From positions 1 through 64,000 of the forward strand of contig NZ_JAPESW010000005.1 of the NCBI RefSeq assembly GCF_028527925.1: a stretch of DNA of 64,000 bases, written 5' to 3'. The translations under genes were made by a program, and so were the position numbers. Numbering within the stretch: the stretch's first letter is position 1; each line of letters opens with the position of its first letter. Below the pieces are notes generated by a model, which made no database searches, was not told the DNA's origin, and saw only the letters and a program-made list of their open reading frames with translations. The DNA comes from Cellulomonas fimi. GTDB lineage: Bacteria; Actinomycetota; Actinomycetes; Actinomycetales; Cellulomonadaceae. Below, piece by piece: positions 46,873 to 55,932 of this stretch.

Positions 46873-47925
46873 TCAGACGAGGACCTGCGTGAGCGGCATC
46901 GACGAGTCGACGGGCAGGTCGAGCGACGACGGCGGCATCCCGCGGCGGACGACGGCCGACCCGAGCGCCGCGATCATCGCGCCGTTGTCGGTGCAGTACC
47001 GGATCGGCGGGATCCGCAGGTCGATGCCCGCCTCCGCGCAGCGCTTCGCGGCCATGTCGCGCAGCTGCGAGTTCGCCGAGAACCCGCCGCCGACGACGAG
47101 CGTCGAGACGCCGTGCGCGCGGCACGCGGCGATCGTCTTGGCGGTGAGCACGTCAGCGACGGCCTCCGCGAACGACGCGGCGACGTCGGGCAGCGGGATC
47201 TCCTCCCCCGCGTCCTGCCGCGCCTCGACCCAGCGGGCCACGGCCGTCTTCAGCCCGGAGAACGAGAAGTCCGTCGCGTGCTTCGCCTGGTCCTTGGGGG
47301 CCGTCAGGCCGCGCGGGAACCGGATCGCGTGCGGGTCGCCCTCGCGCGCGAGGCGGTCGATGTGCGGGCCGCCGGGGTACGGCAGGCCCAGCAGGCGGCC
47401 GACCTTGTCGAAGGCCTCGCCGGCGGCGTCGTCGAGCGTCGAGCCGAGCTCGGACACGTGCACGGTGTCGTCGATCAGCAGCAGCGACGAGTGGCCGCCC
47501 GACACGACGAGGGCCATGACACGCTCGGGGAACGGGCCGTCGACGAGCTCGTCGACGACCGCGTGACCGATCACGTGGTTGACCCCGTACAGCGGCTTGT
47601 CGAGCGCGAGCGCGAGCGCCTTCGCGGCGGACGCGCCGACCGTCAGCGGCCCGACGAGGCCGGGGCCGGCGGTGACGGCGATCGCGTCGACCTCGCCGAG
47701 CGACACGTCGGCGGTCGCGAGCGCGCGCTCGATCGTCGGGACCATGGCCTCGAGGTGGGCGCGCGAGGCGATCTCGGGGATGATCCCGCCGAACCGCGCG
47801 TGCTCGTCGACCGAGCTCGCGACGGCGTCGACCAGCAGGTCGTGGCCGCGGACGAGGGCCACGCCGGTCTCGTCGCAGGACGTCTCGATCCCGAGGACGA
47901 GGGGCTGGGCGCCGGTCGCAGACAT
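46873..47925 (-). CDS. tsaD: tRNA t6A synthesis protein TsaD
   Basis: 350 residues. ASKHA ATPase with metal-binding His117 and His121 (HVIGH), [13 protein letters not shown] at the N-terminus and [11 protein letters not shown]. With TsaB and TsaE it transfers threonylcarbamoyl to A37 of ANN-decoding tRNAs. ATG 47925 has TATCCT seven bases upstream (leaderless). Separated from tsaB/tsaE by a nitroreductase gene and others. Confidence 0.96.
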   Translation of the reverse strand: MSATGAQPLVLGIETSCDETGVALVRGHDLLVDAVASSVDEHARFGGIIPEIASRAHLEAMVPTIERALATADVSLGEVDAIAVTAGPGLVGPLTVGASAAKALALALDKPLYGVNHVIGHAVVDELVDGPFPERVMALVVSGGHSSLLLIDDTVHVSELGSTLDDAAGEAFDKVGRLLGLPYPGGPHIDRLAREGDPHAIRFPRGLTAPKDQAKHATDFSFSGLKTAVARWVEARQDAGEEIPLPDVAASFAEAVADVLTAKTIAACRAHGVSTLVVGGGFSANSQLRDMAAKRCAEAGIDLRIPPIRYCTDNGAMIAALGSAVVRRGMPPSSLDLPVDSSMPLTQVLV

Positions 47926-47951
47926 GTGCTCCAGGATAGGTGGGCCGACGG

Positions 47952-47967
47952 TGTGAGCAGGCTCACG
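47952..47967. promoter_or_regulatory. Candidate CRP/GlxR-type site
   Basis: TGTGA-N6-TCACG, one base off the CRP consensus TGTGA-N6-TCACA, in the divergent gap between tsaD and the nitroreductase gene. Confidence 0.45.
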
Positions 47968-47993
47968 GCCGCGCCATGGAATCCCGCGCGCTA

Positions 47994-48007
47994 GTTGATG
48001 ATTCAAC
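47994..48007. promoter_or_regulatory. MarR-like inverted repeat before the nitroreductase gene
   Basis: GTTGA (47994-47998), TGAT, TCAAC (48003-48007), six bases before the chosen start. The half-sites TTGA/TCAA resemble operators of MarR-family repressors of redox enzymes; no marR gene is in the window. Confidence 0.45.
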
Positions 48008-48012
48008 GACAC

Positions 48013-48654
48013 ATGACCACCGACACGACCGTCCTGGACGGCCTCGACTTCCCGACGCCCGACCTCGCCGTCTCCGACGACGTGGCCGACCTCCTCTTCC
48101 GCGAGGCGCGCACCATCGGCGCCTTCACCTCCGACGAGGTCACCGACGAGCAGATCGCCGCCGTGTACGACCTGGTCAAGTGGGGCCCGACCGCCCTCAA
48201 CACCACGCCGCTGCGCCTGCTCGTGGTCCGCAGCCCCGAGGCCCGCGCCCGGCTCGCCGCGCACATGGCCGAGGGCAACCGCGAGCGCGTCCTCGCCGCG
48301 CCCGTCTCGATCGTGCTCGCCGCGGACCCCGGCTTCCACGCGCACCTGCCCGTCCTCGCGCCGCACATGGCCGCACTCGCCGACGCGCTCGAGCCGCAGG
48401 TCGAGCAGCGCGAGCAGATGGCCCGCACGAACGCACTCCTGCAGGCCGGGTACTTCATCGTCGGCCTGCGCGCCGCCGGCCTCGACGCCGGCCCCATGGG
48501 CGGCATGGACGCCGACGCGATCGACGCCGACCTGCTCGCCGGCACCGGCTGGCGCTCGCTGTTCGTCGTCAACGTCGGCCACCGCGAGGGCGAGGGCACG
48601 CACTACCCGCGCGCGCCGCGCCTCACCTACGCGCAGACCTCGCGCACGGTCTGA
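48013..48654 (+). CDS. RutE/malonic-semialdehyde-reductase-like nitroreductase
   Basis: 213 residues from ATG 48013; ATG 47998 is the alternative. FMN-binding nitroreductase fold with [34 protein letters not shown] and a Gly-rich [15 protein letters not shown] region as in RutE. Likely an NAD(P)H-dependent reductase of an aldehyde or nitro compound. No rut genes are nearby. Confidence 0.85.
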   Translation: MTTDTTVLDGLDFPTPDLAVSDDVADLLFREARTIGAFTSDEVTDEQIAAVYDLVKWGPTALNTTPLRLLVVRSPEARARLAAHMAEGNRERVLAAPVSIVLAADPGFHAHLPVLAPHMAALADALEPQVEQREQMARTNALLQAGYFIVGLRAAGLDAGPMGGMDADAIDADLLAGTGWRSLFVVNVGHREGEGTHYPRAPRLTYAQTSRTV

Positions 48655-48666
48655 CCCACCGGGCCC

Positions 48667-48690
48667 GGCGGGCGTCCTGCGACGCCCGCC
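48667..48690. terminator. Hairpin terminator
   Basis: Ten-bp stem GGCGGGCGTC/GACGCCCGCC with a 4-base loop, set in outer GGGCCC arms, between the convergent nitroreductase and sulphurtransferase genes. Confidence 0.75.
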
Positions 48691-48741
48691 ACCCGGGCCC
48701 GCGCGGCGTCGACGGTCCTCCGACCGTCGGCGCCGCTGCCG

Positions 48742-49602
48742 TCACGCCCCCGTGGCGACCGGGCGAGCCGGGTCGTTCGACCACTGCGACCACGACCCCG
48801 GGTACAGCGCGGCGTCGATGCCGACCGCGGCGAGCGCGGCCACCTGGTGCGCGGCGGTGACGCCCGAGCCGCAGTAGACGGCCACGCGTCGGCCCGCCTC
48901 GACGCCGAGCGCGCGGAAGCGTTCCCGGAGCGCCTCGTCCGGGAGGAACACGCCGCCGTCCGTGAGGTTCTCCGCCGTCGGTGCGCTCACCGCACCGGGG
49001 ATGTGCCCCGCCCGCGGGTCGACCGGCTCGAACTCGCCCAGGAACCGCGGACGCGCGCGCGCGTCGAGCAGCGGTCCGTCCCAGGACGCGGCGTCGTCGG
49101 CGTCGATGGTCGGCAGCGCGCCCGTGGACAGCACCACGTCGCCGGGCTCCGCCGCGACCGGACCGGCCTCCAGCGGGAGCCCCGCCGACTGCCAGCCCGC
49201 GAGCCCGCCGTCGAGCAGCCGGACCTCCGTCAGGCCGGCCCACCGCAGCAGCCACCACGCGCGCGCCGCCGACGTGCCGCCCGCGTCGTCGTAGACCACG
49301 ACCGGGCGGTCGTCGCGGACGCCCCAGCGCCGCGCGGCCTCCTCGAGGTCCGCGACCGCCGGCAGCGGGTGACGCCCCTCCTCCGGGCTCGGCATGGACG
49401 CGAGCTCGGTGTCGAGGTCGACGTAGACGGCGCCCGGCAGGTGCCCCGCGAGGTACTGCTCGTGGCCGTCGTCGCGCCCCAGCGCCCACCGGACGTCCAG
49501 CAGCACGGGCGGCTCGTCGCCGGCGAGGCGCGCGGACAGCTCCACCGGGTCGACGAGCACCGCCTCGCGGGTCGTCGCACGTGCCGTCCGCTGCTCCGTC
49601 AT
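48742..49602 (-). CDS. Rhodanese-type sulphurtransferase
   Basis: 286 residues. Two rhodanese domains; the second carries the active Cys in YCGSGVTA (about 239), the CRSG-like loop of mercaptopyruvate sulphurtransferases (SseA family). Transfers sulphur from thiosulphate or mercaptopyruvate to a thiol acceptor. Its start overlaps the rimI stop (ATGA) although a GGGGAGG ribosome site is also present. Confidence 0.88.
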   Translation of the reverse strand: MTEQRTARATTREAVLVDPVELSARLAGDEPPVLLDVRWALGRDDGHEQYLAGHLPGAVYVDLDTELASMPSPEEGRHPLPAVADLEEAARRWGVRDDRPVVVYDDAGGTSAARAWWLLRWAGLTEVRLLDGGLAGWQSAGLPLEAGPVAAEPGDVVLSTGALPTIDADDAASWDGPLLDARARPRFLGEFEPVDPRAGHIPGAVSAPTAENLTDGGVFLPDEALRERFRALGVEAGRRVAVYCGSGVTAAHQVAALAAVGIDAALYPGSWSQWSNDPARPVATGA

Positions 49603-50084
49603 GGTGCCTCCCCGTCGTCGCGGCGCAGGTCGAGCCGCATGGTCCATGCGTCGGCATTCTCCGGCTGGTAGTACCCGCGCCGCAGGCCGAGCCGTTCGAA
49701 CCCCGCGCTCTCGTACAGCCGGAGCGCCGGCTCGTTGTCGACGCGGACCTCGAGGAGCGCCGCACGGGCGCGCAGCTCGCGCCCGCGCGTCAGCAGCGCG
49801 GTCAGCAGGAGCCGCCCGACGCCCCGGCCCTGGTGGGCGACGTCCGTGCCGATCGTCATGACCTGGACGTCCTCACCGTCGAACCACAGGCCCGCGTAGC
49901 CGACGAGGTCGCCCGCGGCGTCCTGCGCGCCGACGTACCAGCGGCCGGGGCCGACGATCTCCTCCAGCAGCGACTGCGCCGACCACGCGCCCGCGCCGAA
50001 CAGCTCGTCCTCCATCCGGACCAGCGCCGGCACGTCCTGCGTCGTCAGCGCGCGGAGCTCGACGCCCGGCGCTCCCGCGGTCAT
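49599..50084 (-). CDS. rimI: Ribosomal-protein alanine N-acetyltransferase RimI
   Basis: 161 residues. GNAT fold with the acetyl-CoA loop VAHQGRGVGRLLL and LEVRVDNEPALRLYESAGFE. Acetylates ribosomal protein bS18 N-terminus by family assignment; typical tsaB neighbour. ATG 50084 overlaps the tsaB stop. Confidence 0.9.
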   Translation of the reverse strand: MTAGAPGVELRALTTQDVPALVRMEDELFGAGAWSAQSLLEEIVGPGRWYVGAQDAAGDLVGYAGLWFDGEDVQVMTIGTDVAHQGRGVGRLLLTALLTRGRELRARAALLEVRVDNEPALRLYESAGFERLGLRRGYYQPENADAWTMRLDLRRDDGEAP

Positions 50085-50770
50085 CCGAGCACGCGCTTGC
50101 GGCTCGCGGCGGGGGTCACGTCGGGGCGGCGCAGGTACAGCGGCGTGGTGGGCAGGTCCTCGCCGCGCGCGGAGCGCTGCGCGGCGAGCGTCGCGAGGGC
50201 CGCCGGGTCCGGGTCGACCAGGCCGCGGTCCTCGAGGTCGTCGTCCGCGCCGAGCACGGGGTACAGCAGCGCCCCGCGCCCGACGACGACGGCACCCGCG
50301 GCCCGCTCGTCGGCGGCCACGTCGTCGGCGGCACCGACCTCGGGTGCGACGAGCACCTCGATCCCGCCCGCGCCGTCCGTGCGGTACAGCGACCAGTAGA
50401 CCTCGCGACGGCGTGCGTCGGTCGCCACCAGCACGGTCGCGCCGGGGTCGAGGACGCGCGCGGCGGCGACGGCGACGGCGTCGAGGCTCGGCACGCCGTG
50501 CACGGGCACCCCGAGCGCGAGGCCCAGCGTGCGGGCCGTCACGAGCCCGACCCGCAGGCCGGTGAAGGGCGCGGGTCCGGTGCCGACGACGACCGACGTG
50601 AGCGCCGTCCGGTCGACGCGCGCGTCCGTCAGCACGGCGGCGACCATGGGCGCGAGCAGCTCGGCGTGGTGGCGCGGCTGGTCGTCGCTGCGGGCGGCCA
50701 GGACCGCACCGGAGTCGTCGAGGAGGGCGACCGCGACGGCCGCCGAGGTGTCGAGCGCGAGGACGGGCAC
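50081..50770 (-). CDS. tsaB: tRNA t6A synthesis protein TsaB
   Basis: 229 residues. Inactive ASKHA scaffold with LALDTSAAVAVAL and the family hallmark GTGPAPFTGLRVGL. Dimerises with TsaD. GTG 50770, four bases after the tsaE stop. Confidence 0.93.
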   Translation of the reverse strand: MPVLALDTSAAVAVALLDDSGAVLAARSDDQPRHHAELLAPMVAAVLTDARVDRTALTSVVVGTGPAPFTGLRVGLVTARTLGLALGVPVHGVPSLDAVAVAAARVLDPGATVLVATDARRREVYWSLYRTDGAGGIEVLVAPEVGAADDVAADERAAGAVVVGRGALLYPVLGADDDLEDRGLVDPDPAALATLAAQRSARGEDLPTTPLYLRRPDVTPAASRKRVLG

Positions 50771-50774
50771 GGCG

Positions 50775-51326
50775 TCAGCCTGCCACCGCGTCCGCGCCGG
50801 GGAGCGCGACGCCCGCCCAGCGGTCGCCGACCGCCCGCACCGTGACGACCCGCTCGCCCGCGGCGGCGTCCTCGTCGTCGGCCGGGTCGACCCCACCGCG
50901 GGGCCGGACGACCGTGACCTCGAGCCGGTCGGCCGCGAGGCCCTCGACCCAGCCCTCGCCCCACTCGACGACCGTCACGGCCTCGTCGAGGCTCGAGTCG
51001 AGGTCGAGCGCGTCGACCTCGTCGAGCGACGACAGCCGGTACGCGTCGACGTGCACGAGGCCCGGGCCGCGCGTGCCGTCCTGCCGCGGGAGGGGCGGGT
51101 GCTCGCGCGCGATGATGAACGTCGGCGACGCCACCTGCCCGCGGACGCCGAGCCCGACGCCGATCCCCTGCGTGAGCGTCGTCTTGCCCGCGCCGAGGTC
51201 GCCGGTCAGGACGACGAGGTCGCCCGCGCGCAGCACCTCCGCGAGCGCCCGCCCGTAGGCCCGCGTCGCGTCGCTGTCGGGCAGGTGCACCGTGGCCGTG
51301 GCTCCGGTCGTCACGGCGTCGGTCAT
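50775..51326 (-). CDS. tsaE: tRNA t6A synthesis ATPase TsaE
   Basis: 183 residues. P-loop GDLGAGKTT (about 42-50), SPTF and HVDAYRL, VEWGE near the C-terminal half. Energises TsaBD. The C-terminus is longer than in E. coli. ATG 51326 overlaps the alr stop (ATGA). Confidence 0.94.
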   Translation of the reverse strand: MTDAVTTGATATVHLPDSDATRAYGRALAEVLRAGDLVVLTGDLGAGKTTLTQGIGVGLGVRGQVASPTFIIAREHPPLPRQDGTRGPGLVHVDAYRLSSLDEVDALDLDSSLDEAVTVVEWGEGWVEGLAADRLEVTVVRPRGGVDPADDEDAAAGERVVTVRAVGDRWAGVALPGADAVAG

Positions 51327-52585
51327 CGGGCCACCTCCGAGGTGAGGGCGGGCGCGTCGCCCGCGGTCGTGCCGGCTGCCCCGGCGTCGGACGTGCTGCT
51401 GCCGGACGTCGCGGCGGTCGCGGTGCGGTCGGCGTCGCTGTCGACGTGCACGCGCGGGACGCGGGCGCCGACGCGCGTGACGATCTCGTAGGAGATGGTG
51501 CCCGCCGCGCGCGCCCAGTCCTCGGCGGTCGGGCCGCCGTCGCGGCCGGTGCCGAACAGCTCGACGCGGTCCCCGGCGACCTCGCGGGCGCCCGGACCGA
51601 GGTCGACGACGACCTGGTCCATGCACACGCGACCCGCGACGCCCAGGGTGCGCCCGCCGACCCGCAGCGGCCCGCCGGGCCGGTCCTGCGTGCCCGACGC
51701 GTGCCGCGGCACCCCGTCGGCGTACCCGACGGGCACGACGCCGACGACCGTGTCGTGCGGGGTCACGTACTGGTGCGCGTAGGAGATGCCGTGGCCCGCG
51801 GGGACGGCCTTGACCGTCGCGAGCTCGGCCTCGAACGTCATCGCGGGCACGAGCCCGAACTCCTCGGGACCACCGAGCTGCGGCACGGGCGACAGCCCGT
51901 ACACCGCGATGCCGGGGCGCACGAGGTCGTGGTGGACCGCCGGGTCGGTGAGCGTCGCGGCCGAGTTGGCGAGGTGCCGCACCTCGACGTGCGCGCCCGC
52001 GGCCTCGACCGCCCGCACGGCGTCGGCGAACACGACGGCCTGCGCGCGGACGGTGGGGTGCGACGGCTCGTCGGCGAACGCGAGGTGCGACCAGACGCCG
52101 ACGACCTCGACGGCGCCCTCCGCCTGCGCGCGCAGGGCGTCGGGGAGGAGCGCGTCGAGGTCCGCGGGCGTCAGCCCGTTGCGGCCGAGCCCGGTGTCGA
52201 CCTTGAGGTGCACGCGCGCGGTCCGGCCGGCGGCACGCGCCGCGGCGACGACCTCGTCGAGCGCCCACGCCGCGGCGACGGACACGTCGACGTCGGCCTC
52301 GACGGCCTCCCGCAGCGGCGCGCCGGGCGCGTACAGCCACGTGAGCACGCGCGCGCCGACGATCCCCGCGCGACGCAGCGCGACGGCCTCCGCGACCTGC
52401 GCCGCACCCAGCCACGTCGCGCCGCCCTCGACCGCGGCCTGCGCGCTGGGGACGAGCCCGTGACCGTAGGCGTCGGCCTTGACGACCGCCATGACCTGCG
52501 CGGTCGGTGCGTGCGCCGCGAGGCTGCGCACGTTGCCGCGGATCGCGGCGAGGTCGACGACGGCACGCCCGGGGAACTGGCTCAC
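51323..52585 (-). CDS. alr: Alanine racemase
   Basis: 420 residues. PLP Lys36 in VVKADAYGHG, catalytic Tyr269 in GISYAHQY, and RVCMDQ. Makes D-alanine for peptidoglycan. A Thr/Ser/Ala-rich tail of about 30 residues (TATAATSGSSTSDAG) follows the core. GTG 52585 with a GACACT hexamer seven bases upstream, so probably leaderless. First gene of alr-tsaE-tsaB-rimI-sulphurtransferase. Confidence 0.96.
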   Translation of the reverse strand: MSQFPGRAVVDLAAIRGNVRSLAAHAPTAQVMAVVKADAYGHGLVPSAQAAVEGGATWLGAAQVAEAVALRRAGIVGARVLTWLYAPGAPLREAVEADVDVSVAAAWALDEVVAAARAAGRTARVHLKVDTGLGRNGLTPADLDALLPDALRAQAEGAVEVVGVWSHLAFADEPSHPTVRAQAVVFADAVRAVEAAGAHVEVRHLANSAATLTDPAVHHDLVRPGIAVYGLSPVPQLGGPEEFGLVPAMTFEAELATVKAVPAGHGISYAHQYVTPHDTVVGVVPVGYADGVPRHASGTQDRPGGPLRVGGRTLGVAGRVCMDQVVVDLGPGAREVAGDRVELFGTGRDGGPTAEDWARAAGTISYEIVTRVGARVPRVHVDSDADRTATAATSGSSTSDAGAAGTTAGDAPALTSEVAR

Positions 52586-52623
52586 GGCGCCCAGTGTCGC
52601 ACCCGCGCCGGTCGTCGCCCCGC

Positions 52624-53259
52624 TCACGCCGGGTGGACCACCACGTCCGCACGTGACGCCGTCGCTGCGACCAGGCGCGCGTTGCGCTCGTCGGGCCCGT
52701 GCACCCACGCGTGCGCGGCATCGGCGGGCTTGCCGAACGCCTCGTGCCGCGCGACGAGCCGCGCGAGCCGCAGACCGTCGTCGGGTGCGACGAACCACGC
52801 CTCGTCGAGCAGTCCCGCCACGGACGCGAACCCGTGCGTGTCGAGCAGCAGGTAGTTCCCCTCGGTGACGACGAGCGGCACGTCGGGTGCGACCCGGATC
52901 GCGCCCGCGACACCGTTGCGCAGGTCGCGGCGGTACTCGGGCGCGTAGACGACCTCGTCGGGGTGCGGGTCGCGCAGTCGGCGCAGCAGCGCGACGAATC
53001 CCGCCGCGTCGAACGTGTCGGGCGCACCCTTGCGGTCGGCGAGGCCGAGGCGCTCGAGCTCCGTCTGGGCGAGGTGGAAGCCGTCCATCGGCACGACGAC
53101 CGCGACGTCGGGATACGCGGAGGCGACCTGCGCGGCGAGCGTCGACTTGCCCGCACCCGGCGCCCCGGCGATCCCGAGCAGCGAGCGCCGGCCCGTGGCG
53201 AGCAGCCGCTCGACGCGCGCCGCGAGGTCGTGGTCGAGCGCCGTGGCGGCCGCGGTCAC
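52624..53259 (-). CDS. Uridine-kinase-like nucleoside/nucleotide kinase
   Basis: 211 residues. P-loop GAPGAGKST (about 32-40), MDGFHLAQTELERLGL and EGNYLLL, the pattern of the uridine kinase/pantothenate kinase superfamily and of E. coli YggC/FrcK-like proteins. Phosphoryl acceptor unknown. GTG 53259 has GGAGGGG upstream. Co-oriented with nnr and alr. Confidence 0.82.
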   Translation of the reverse strand: MTAAATALDHDLAARVERLLATGRRSLLGIAGAPGAGKSTLAAQVASAYPDVAVVVPMDGFHLAQTELERLGLADRKGAPDTFDAAGFVALLRRLRDPHPDEVVYAPEYRRDLRNGVAGAIRVAPDVPLVVTEGNYLLLDTHGFASVAGLLDEAWFVAPDDGLRLARLVARHEAFGKPADAAHAWVHGPDERNARLVAATASRADVVVHPA

Positions 53260-53311
53260 GCCGCCCCCTCCGTCCGCGCCTCGACGTCACGCGCGACGAC
53301 GGCGACGCTCG

Positions 53312-54859
53312 TCACGCGGCACGCCCCAGCAGGTGCGCGACCGTCGCGGGCAGCGCGTGCGCGACCGCGAGCGCCGCGACGGGGCCGCCGGGGTTGGCCC
53401 GCTCGGCCGCCTGCCCGTGCACGAGCGCGGCGGTCGCCGCGAGCGCCGGGGCGAGCGTCGGGTCGGCGTGCACGTCCTCGACGCGACCCGCGAGCAGCGC
53501 GCCGAGCAGCCCTGCGAGCACGTCACCGGCCCCGGCGGTCGCGAGCCACGGCGGCGCGTCGGACTGTGCGTACACGACGCCGTGCGAGCCGACGACCACC
53601 GTCGTCGCCCCCTTGAGCAGCACGGTCGCCCCCGTGCGGTCGTGCGCCTCGCGCGCCCACCGCAGCGGCTCGGCCTCGACGTCGGCCCGCTCGACGTCGA
53701 CGCCCCGCTGCGCGAGGAGCCGGGCGGCCTCGCCCGCGTGCGGCGTCAGGACGACGTGCGCGCCGACGCGCTCGGGCAGCAGGTCGAGGGCACCGGCGTC
53801 GACGACCGCCGCCTCGCCGCGGTGCAGGACGCCCTCGAGCGCGCGCTGCACGCGTCGCCGCTGGGCCGCGTCGTCGGGCGAGACGCCCGGGCCGAGCACC
53901 CACGCCTGGACCCGCCCGGGACCCACGACGACCTCGGGCCGGGCGGCCAGCACGGCGTCGCCCGCGTCGCCGACGTACCGCACCATCCCGACGCCCGCGA
54001 GCGCGGCGGCCGACGCGGTGAGCACCGCGGCGCCGGGGTACGTGCGGGTGCCCGCGACGACCCCCACGACGCCGCGCGAGTACTTGTGCGCGTCGCGGGC
54101 CGGGACGGGCCACAGCGCGGCCGCGTCGTCGGGGTCGAGCGACGCGACGTCGGGCCGCTCCGGCAGGTCGAGCCCGAGCCCGACGACCTCGACACGTCCG
54201 GCGGCCGCCGCGGCGGGCGGCAGCAGCAGCCCGGGCTTGGCACCGCCGAACGTCACCGTGACGTCCGCGTCGAGCACGGGTCCCGTGCGCGTCCCGTCGT
54301 CGACGCCGACGCCCGACGGCACGTCGACCGCGACGACGACCGGCCCGTCCGCCTCCGCGGTCGCGGCCAGCACCCCCTCGACCAGCGACGCGACCGGCTC
54401 ACGCAGGCAGCCGCGCGCCCCGATGCCCAGCACGCCGTCCAGCAGCGCGTCGGCGGCGACGACCTCGTCGACGGCGCCCGCCACCGTCACGGCGGGCCAC
54501 GCGCCGGGCGACGTACCGGGCGCGTCCGCGACGAGTGCCCGCACCTGCCCGCCTGCCGCCCGCAAGGCCACCAGGCCGCCGTCGTGCAGCCGGTCGGCGG
54601 TCGCGAGCGCGAGCACGCGTGCGCCGCGCCGCGCGAGCAGCGCCCCGGCGTGCAGGGCGTCACCGCCGTTGTTGCCGGCCCCCGCCAGGACCACGACGCG
54701 CGCACCGCGGAAGCGCCCGCGCCGCGCCACGACCTCGCGCACCACCGCGACGTGCAGCGCGAACGCGGCCCGCTCCATCAGCGGCACGCCCGCGTCGAGC
54801 AGGGGTTCCTCGGCGGCACGGACGGAGGCGGCGTTCCACGACAGCAGCACGAGTCTCAT
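53312..54859 (-). CDS. nnr: Bifunctional NAD(P)HX epimerase/dehydratase
   Basis: 515 residues. N-terminal NAD(P)HX epimerase (about 1-225, with GAGNNGGDALHAG and VDVPSGV) fused to a C-terminal ADP/ATP-dependent dehydratase (about 235-515, with HKYSRGVV, LTPHAGEAARLL and TAGAGDVLAG). Repairs damaged hydrated NAD(P)H. ATG 54859; the gene is divergent from the oxidoreductase, 30 bases apart, with both promoters overlapping. Confidence 0.95.
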   Translation of the reverse strand: MRLVLLSWNAASVRAAEEPLLDAGVPLMERAAFALHVAVVREVVARRGRFRGARVVVLAGAGNNGGDALHAGALLARRGARVLALATADRLHDGGLVALRAAGGQVRALVADAPGTSPGAWPAVTVAGAVDEVVAADALLDGVLGIGARGCLREPVASLVEGVLAATAEADGPVVVAVDVPSGVGVDDGTRTGPVLDADVTVTFGGAKPGLLLPPAAAAAGRVEVVGLGLDLPERPDVASLDPDDAAALWPVPARDAHKYSRGVVGVVAGTRTYPGAAVLTASAAALAGVGMVRYVGDAGDAVLAARPEVVVGPGRVQAWVLGPGVSPDDAAQRRRVQRALEGVLHRGEAAVVDAGALDLLPERVGAHVVLTPHAGEAARLLAQRGVDVERADVEAEPLRWAREAHDRTGATVLLKGATTVVVGSHGVVYAQSDAPPWLATAGAGDVLAGLLGALLAGRVEDVHADPTLAPALAATAALVHGQAAERANPGGPVAALAVAHALPATVAHLLGRAA

Positions 54860-54889
54860 CCTGGCGTGCGCGCAGGTAACGTGCCGAGC

Positions 54890-55876
54890 ATGCGCTTCGG
54901 ACTCTTCATCCCTCAGGGCTGGCGGCAGGACCTCACGGGCATCGAGCCCCGCGACCACTGGTCCGTCATGAACGGGCTCGCCCAGCACGCCGACCAGGGC
55001 GACACCTTCGACTCGATCTGGGTGTACGACCACTTCCACGCGGTGCCGGAGCCCAACGGCGAGGCGACGCACGAGGCCTGGAGCCTCATCAACGCGTACG
55101 CGGCGACGACGTCGCGCGTGAAGCTCGGCCAGATGTGCACGTGCATGGCCTACCGCAACCCCGCCTACCTCGCGAAGGTCGCCGCGACCGCCGACGTCAT
55201 CTCGGGCGGCCGCGTGCAGATGGGCATCGGCGCCGGCTGGTACGAGCACGAGTGGCGTGCCTACGGCTACGGCTTCCCGCGCGCGGGCGAGCGTCTCGCG
55301 ATGCTCGACGAGGGCGTGCAGATCTTCAAGCAGCTGTGGACCAACGGCGTCGCCACGTTCGACGGGAAGCACTACCAGGTCGACGGCGCGCAGCTCGCGC
55401 CGCTCCCCCTGCAGGTCGACGGCCCGCCGCTGTGGATCGCAGGTGGCGGCGAGCAGAAGACGCTGCGCATCGCGGCCGAGCACGCGCAGTTCACCAACTT
55501 CGACGGCCACCCCGACGTCTTCACGCACAAGTCCGAGGTGCTGCGCGGCCACTGCGAGGCCATCGGTCGCCCGTTCGACGAGATCACGCGCTCGTCGAAC
55601 TTCAACGTCGTCATCGGCGAGACCGAGGCCGACGTGGACGACCGCATGGCGTGGGTCGAGGAGCACTACTCGCTGACCGTGCCCGACAAGGCGCCGAGCG
55701 TCGCCGAGGAGTTCCGCAAGGGCGTGCTCGTCGGCACCCCGGAGCAGCTCGTCGAGAAGCTGCAGCACCTCGAGACGCTGGGCATGACCTACGCGATCAC
55801 GTACTTCGCCGAGGCCGCCTACGACCGCTCGGGCATCGAGCTCTTCGAGCGCGAGGTCGTCCCCGCCCTGCGCTGA
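54890..55876 (+). CDS. LLM-class F420-dependent oxidoreductase
   Basis: 328 residues. Luciferase-like barrel: MRFGLFIPQG, SIWVYDHFH, LGQMCTCMAYRNPAYLAK, ISGGRVQMGIGAGW and WIAGGGEQ. Uses reduced F420 (or FMN) on an unknown substrate. ATG 54890 with TAACGT seven bases upstream and no ribosome site (leaderless pattern). Confidence 0.9.
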   Translation: MRFGLFIPQGWRQDLTGIEPRDHWSVMNGLAQHADQGDTFDSIWVYDHFHAVPEPNGEATHEAWSLINAYAATTSRVKLGQMCTCMAYRNPAYLAKVAATADVISGGRVQMGIGAGWYEHEWRAYGYGFPRAGERLAMLDEGVQIFKQLWTNGVATFDGKHYQVDGAQLAPLPLQVDGPPLWIAGGGEQKTLRIAAEHAQFTNFDGHPDVFTHKSEVLRGHCEAIGRPFDEITRSSNFNVVIGETEADVDDRMAWVEEHYSLTVPDKAPSVAEEFRKGVLVGTPEQLVEKLQHLETLGMTYAITYFAEAAYDRSGIELFEREVVPALR

Positions 55877-55932
55877 CGCCCGTCGTGCGCCCGCCCGGTC
55901 AAGCCGGGACGCCGCGCGGCCGATGAGGCGGT

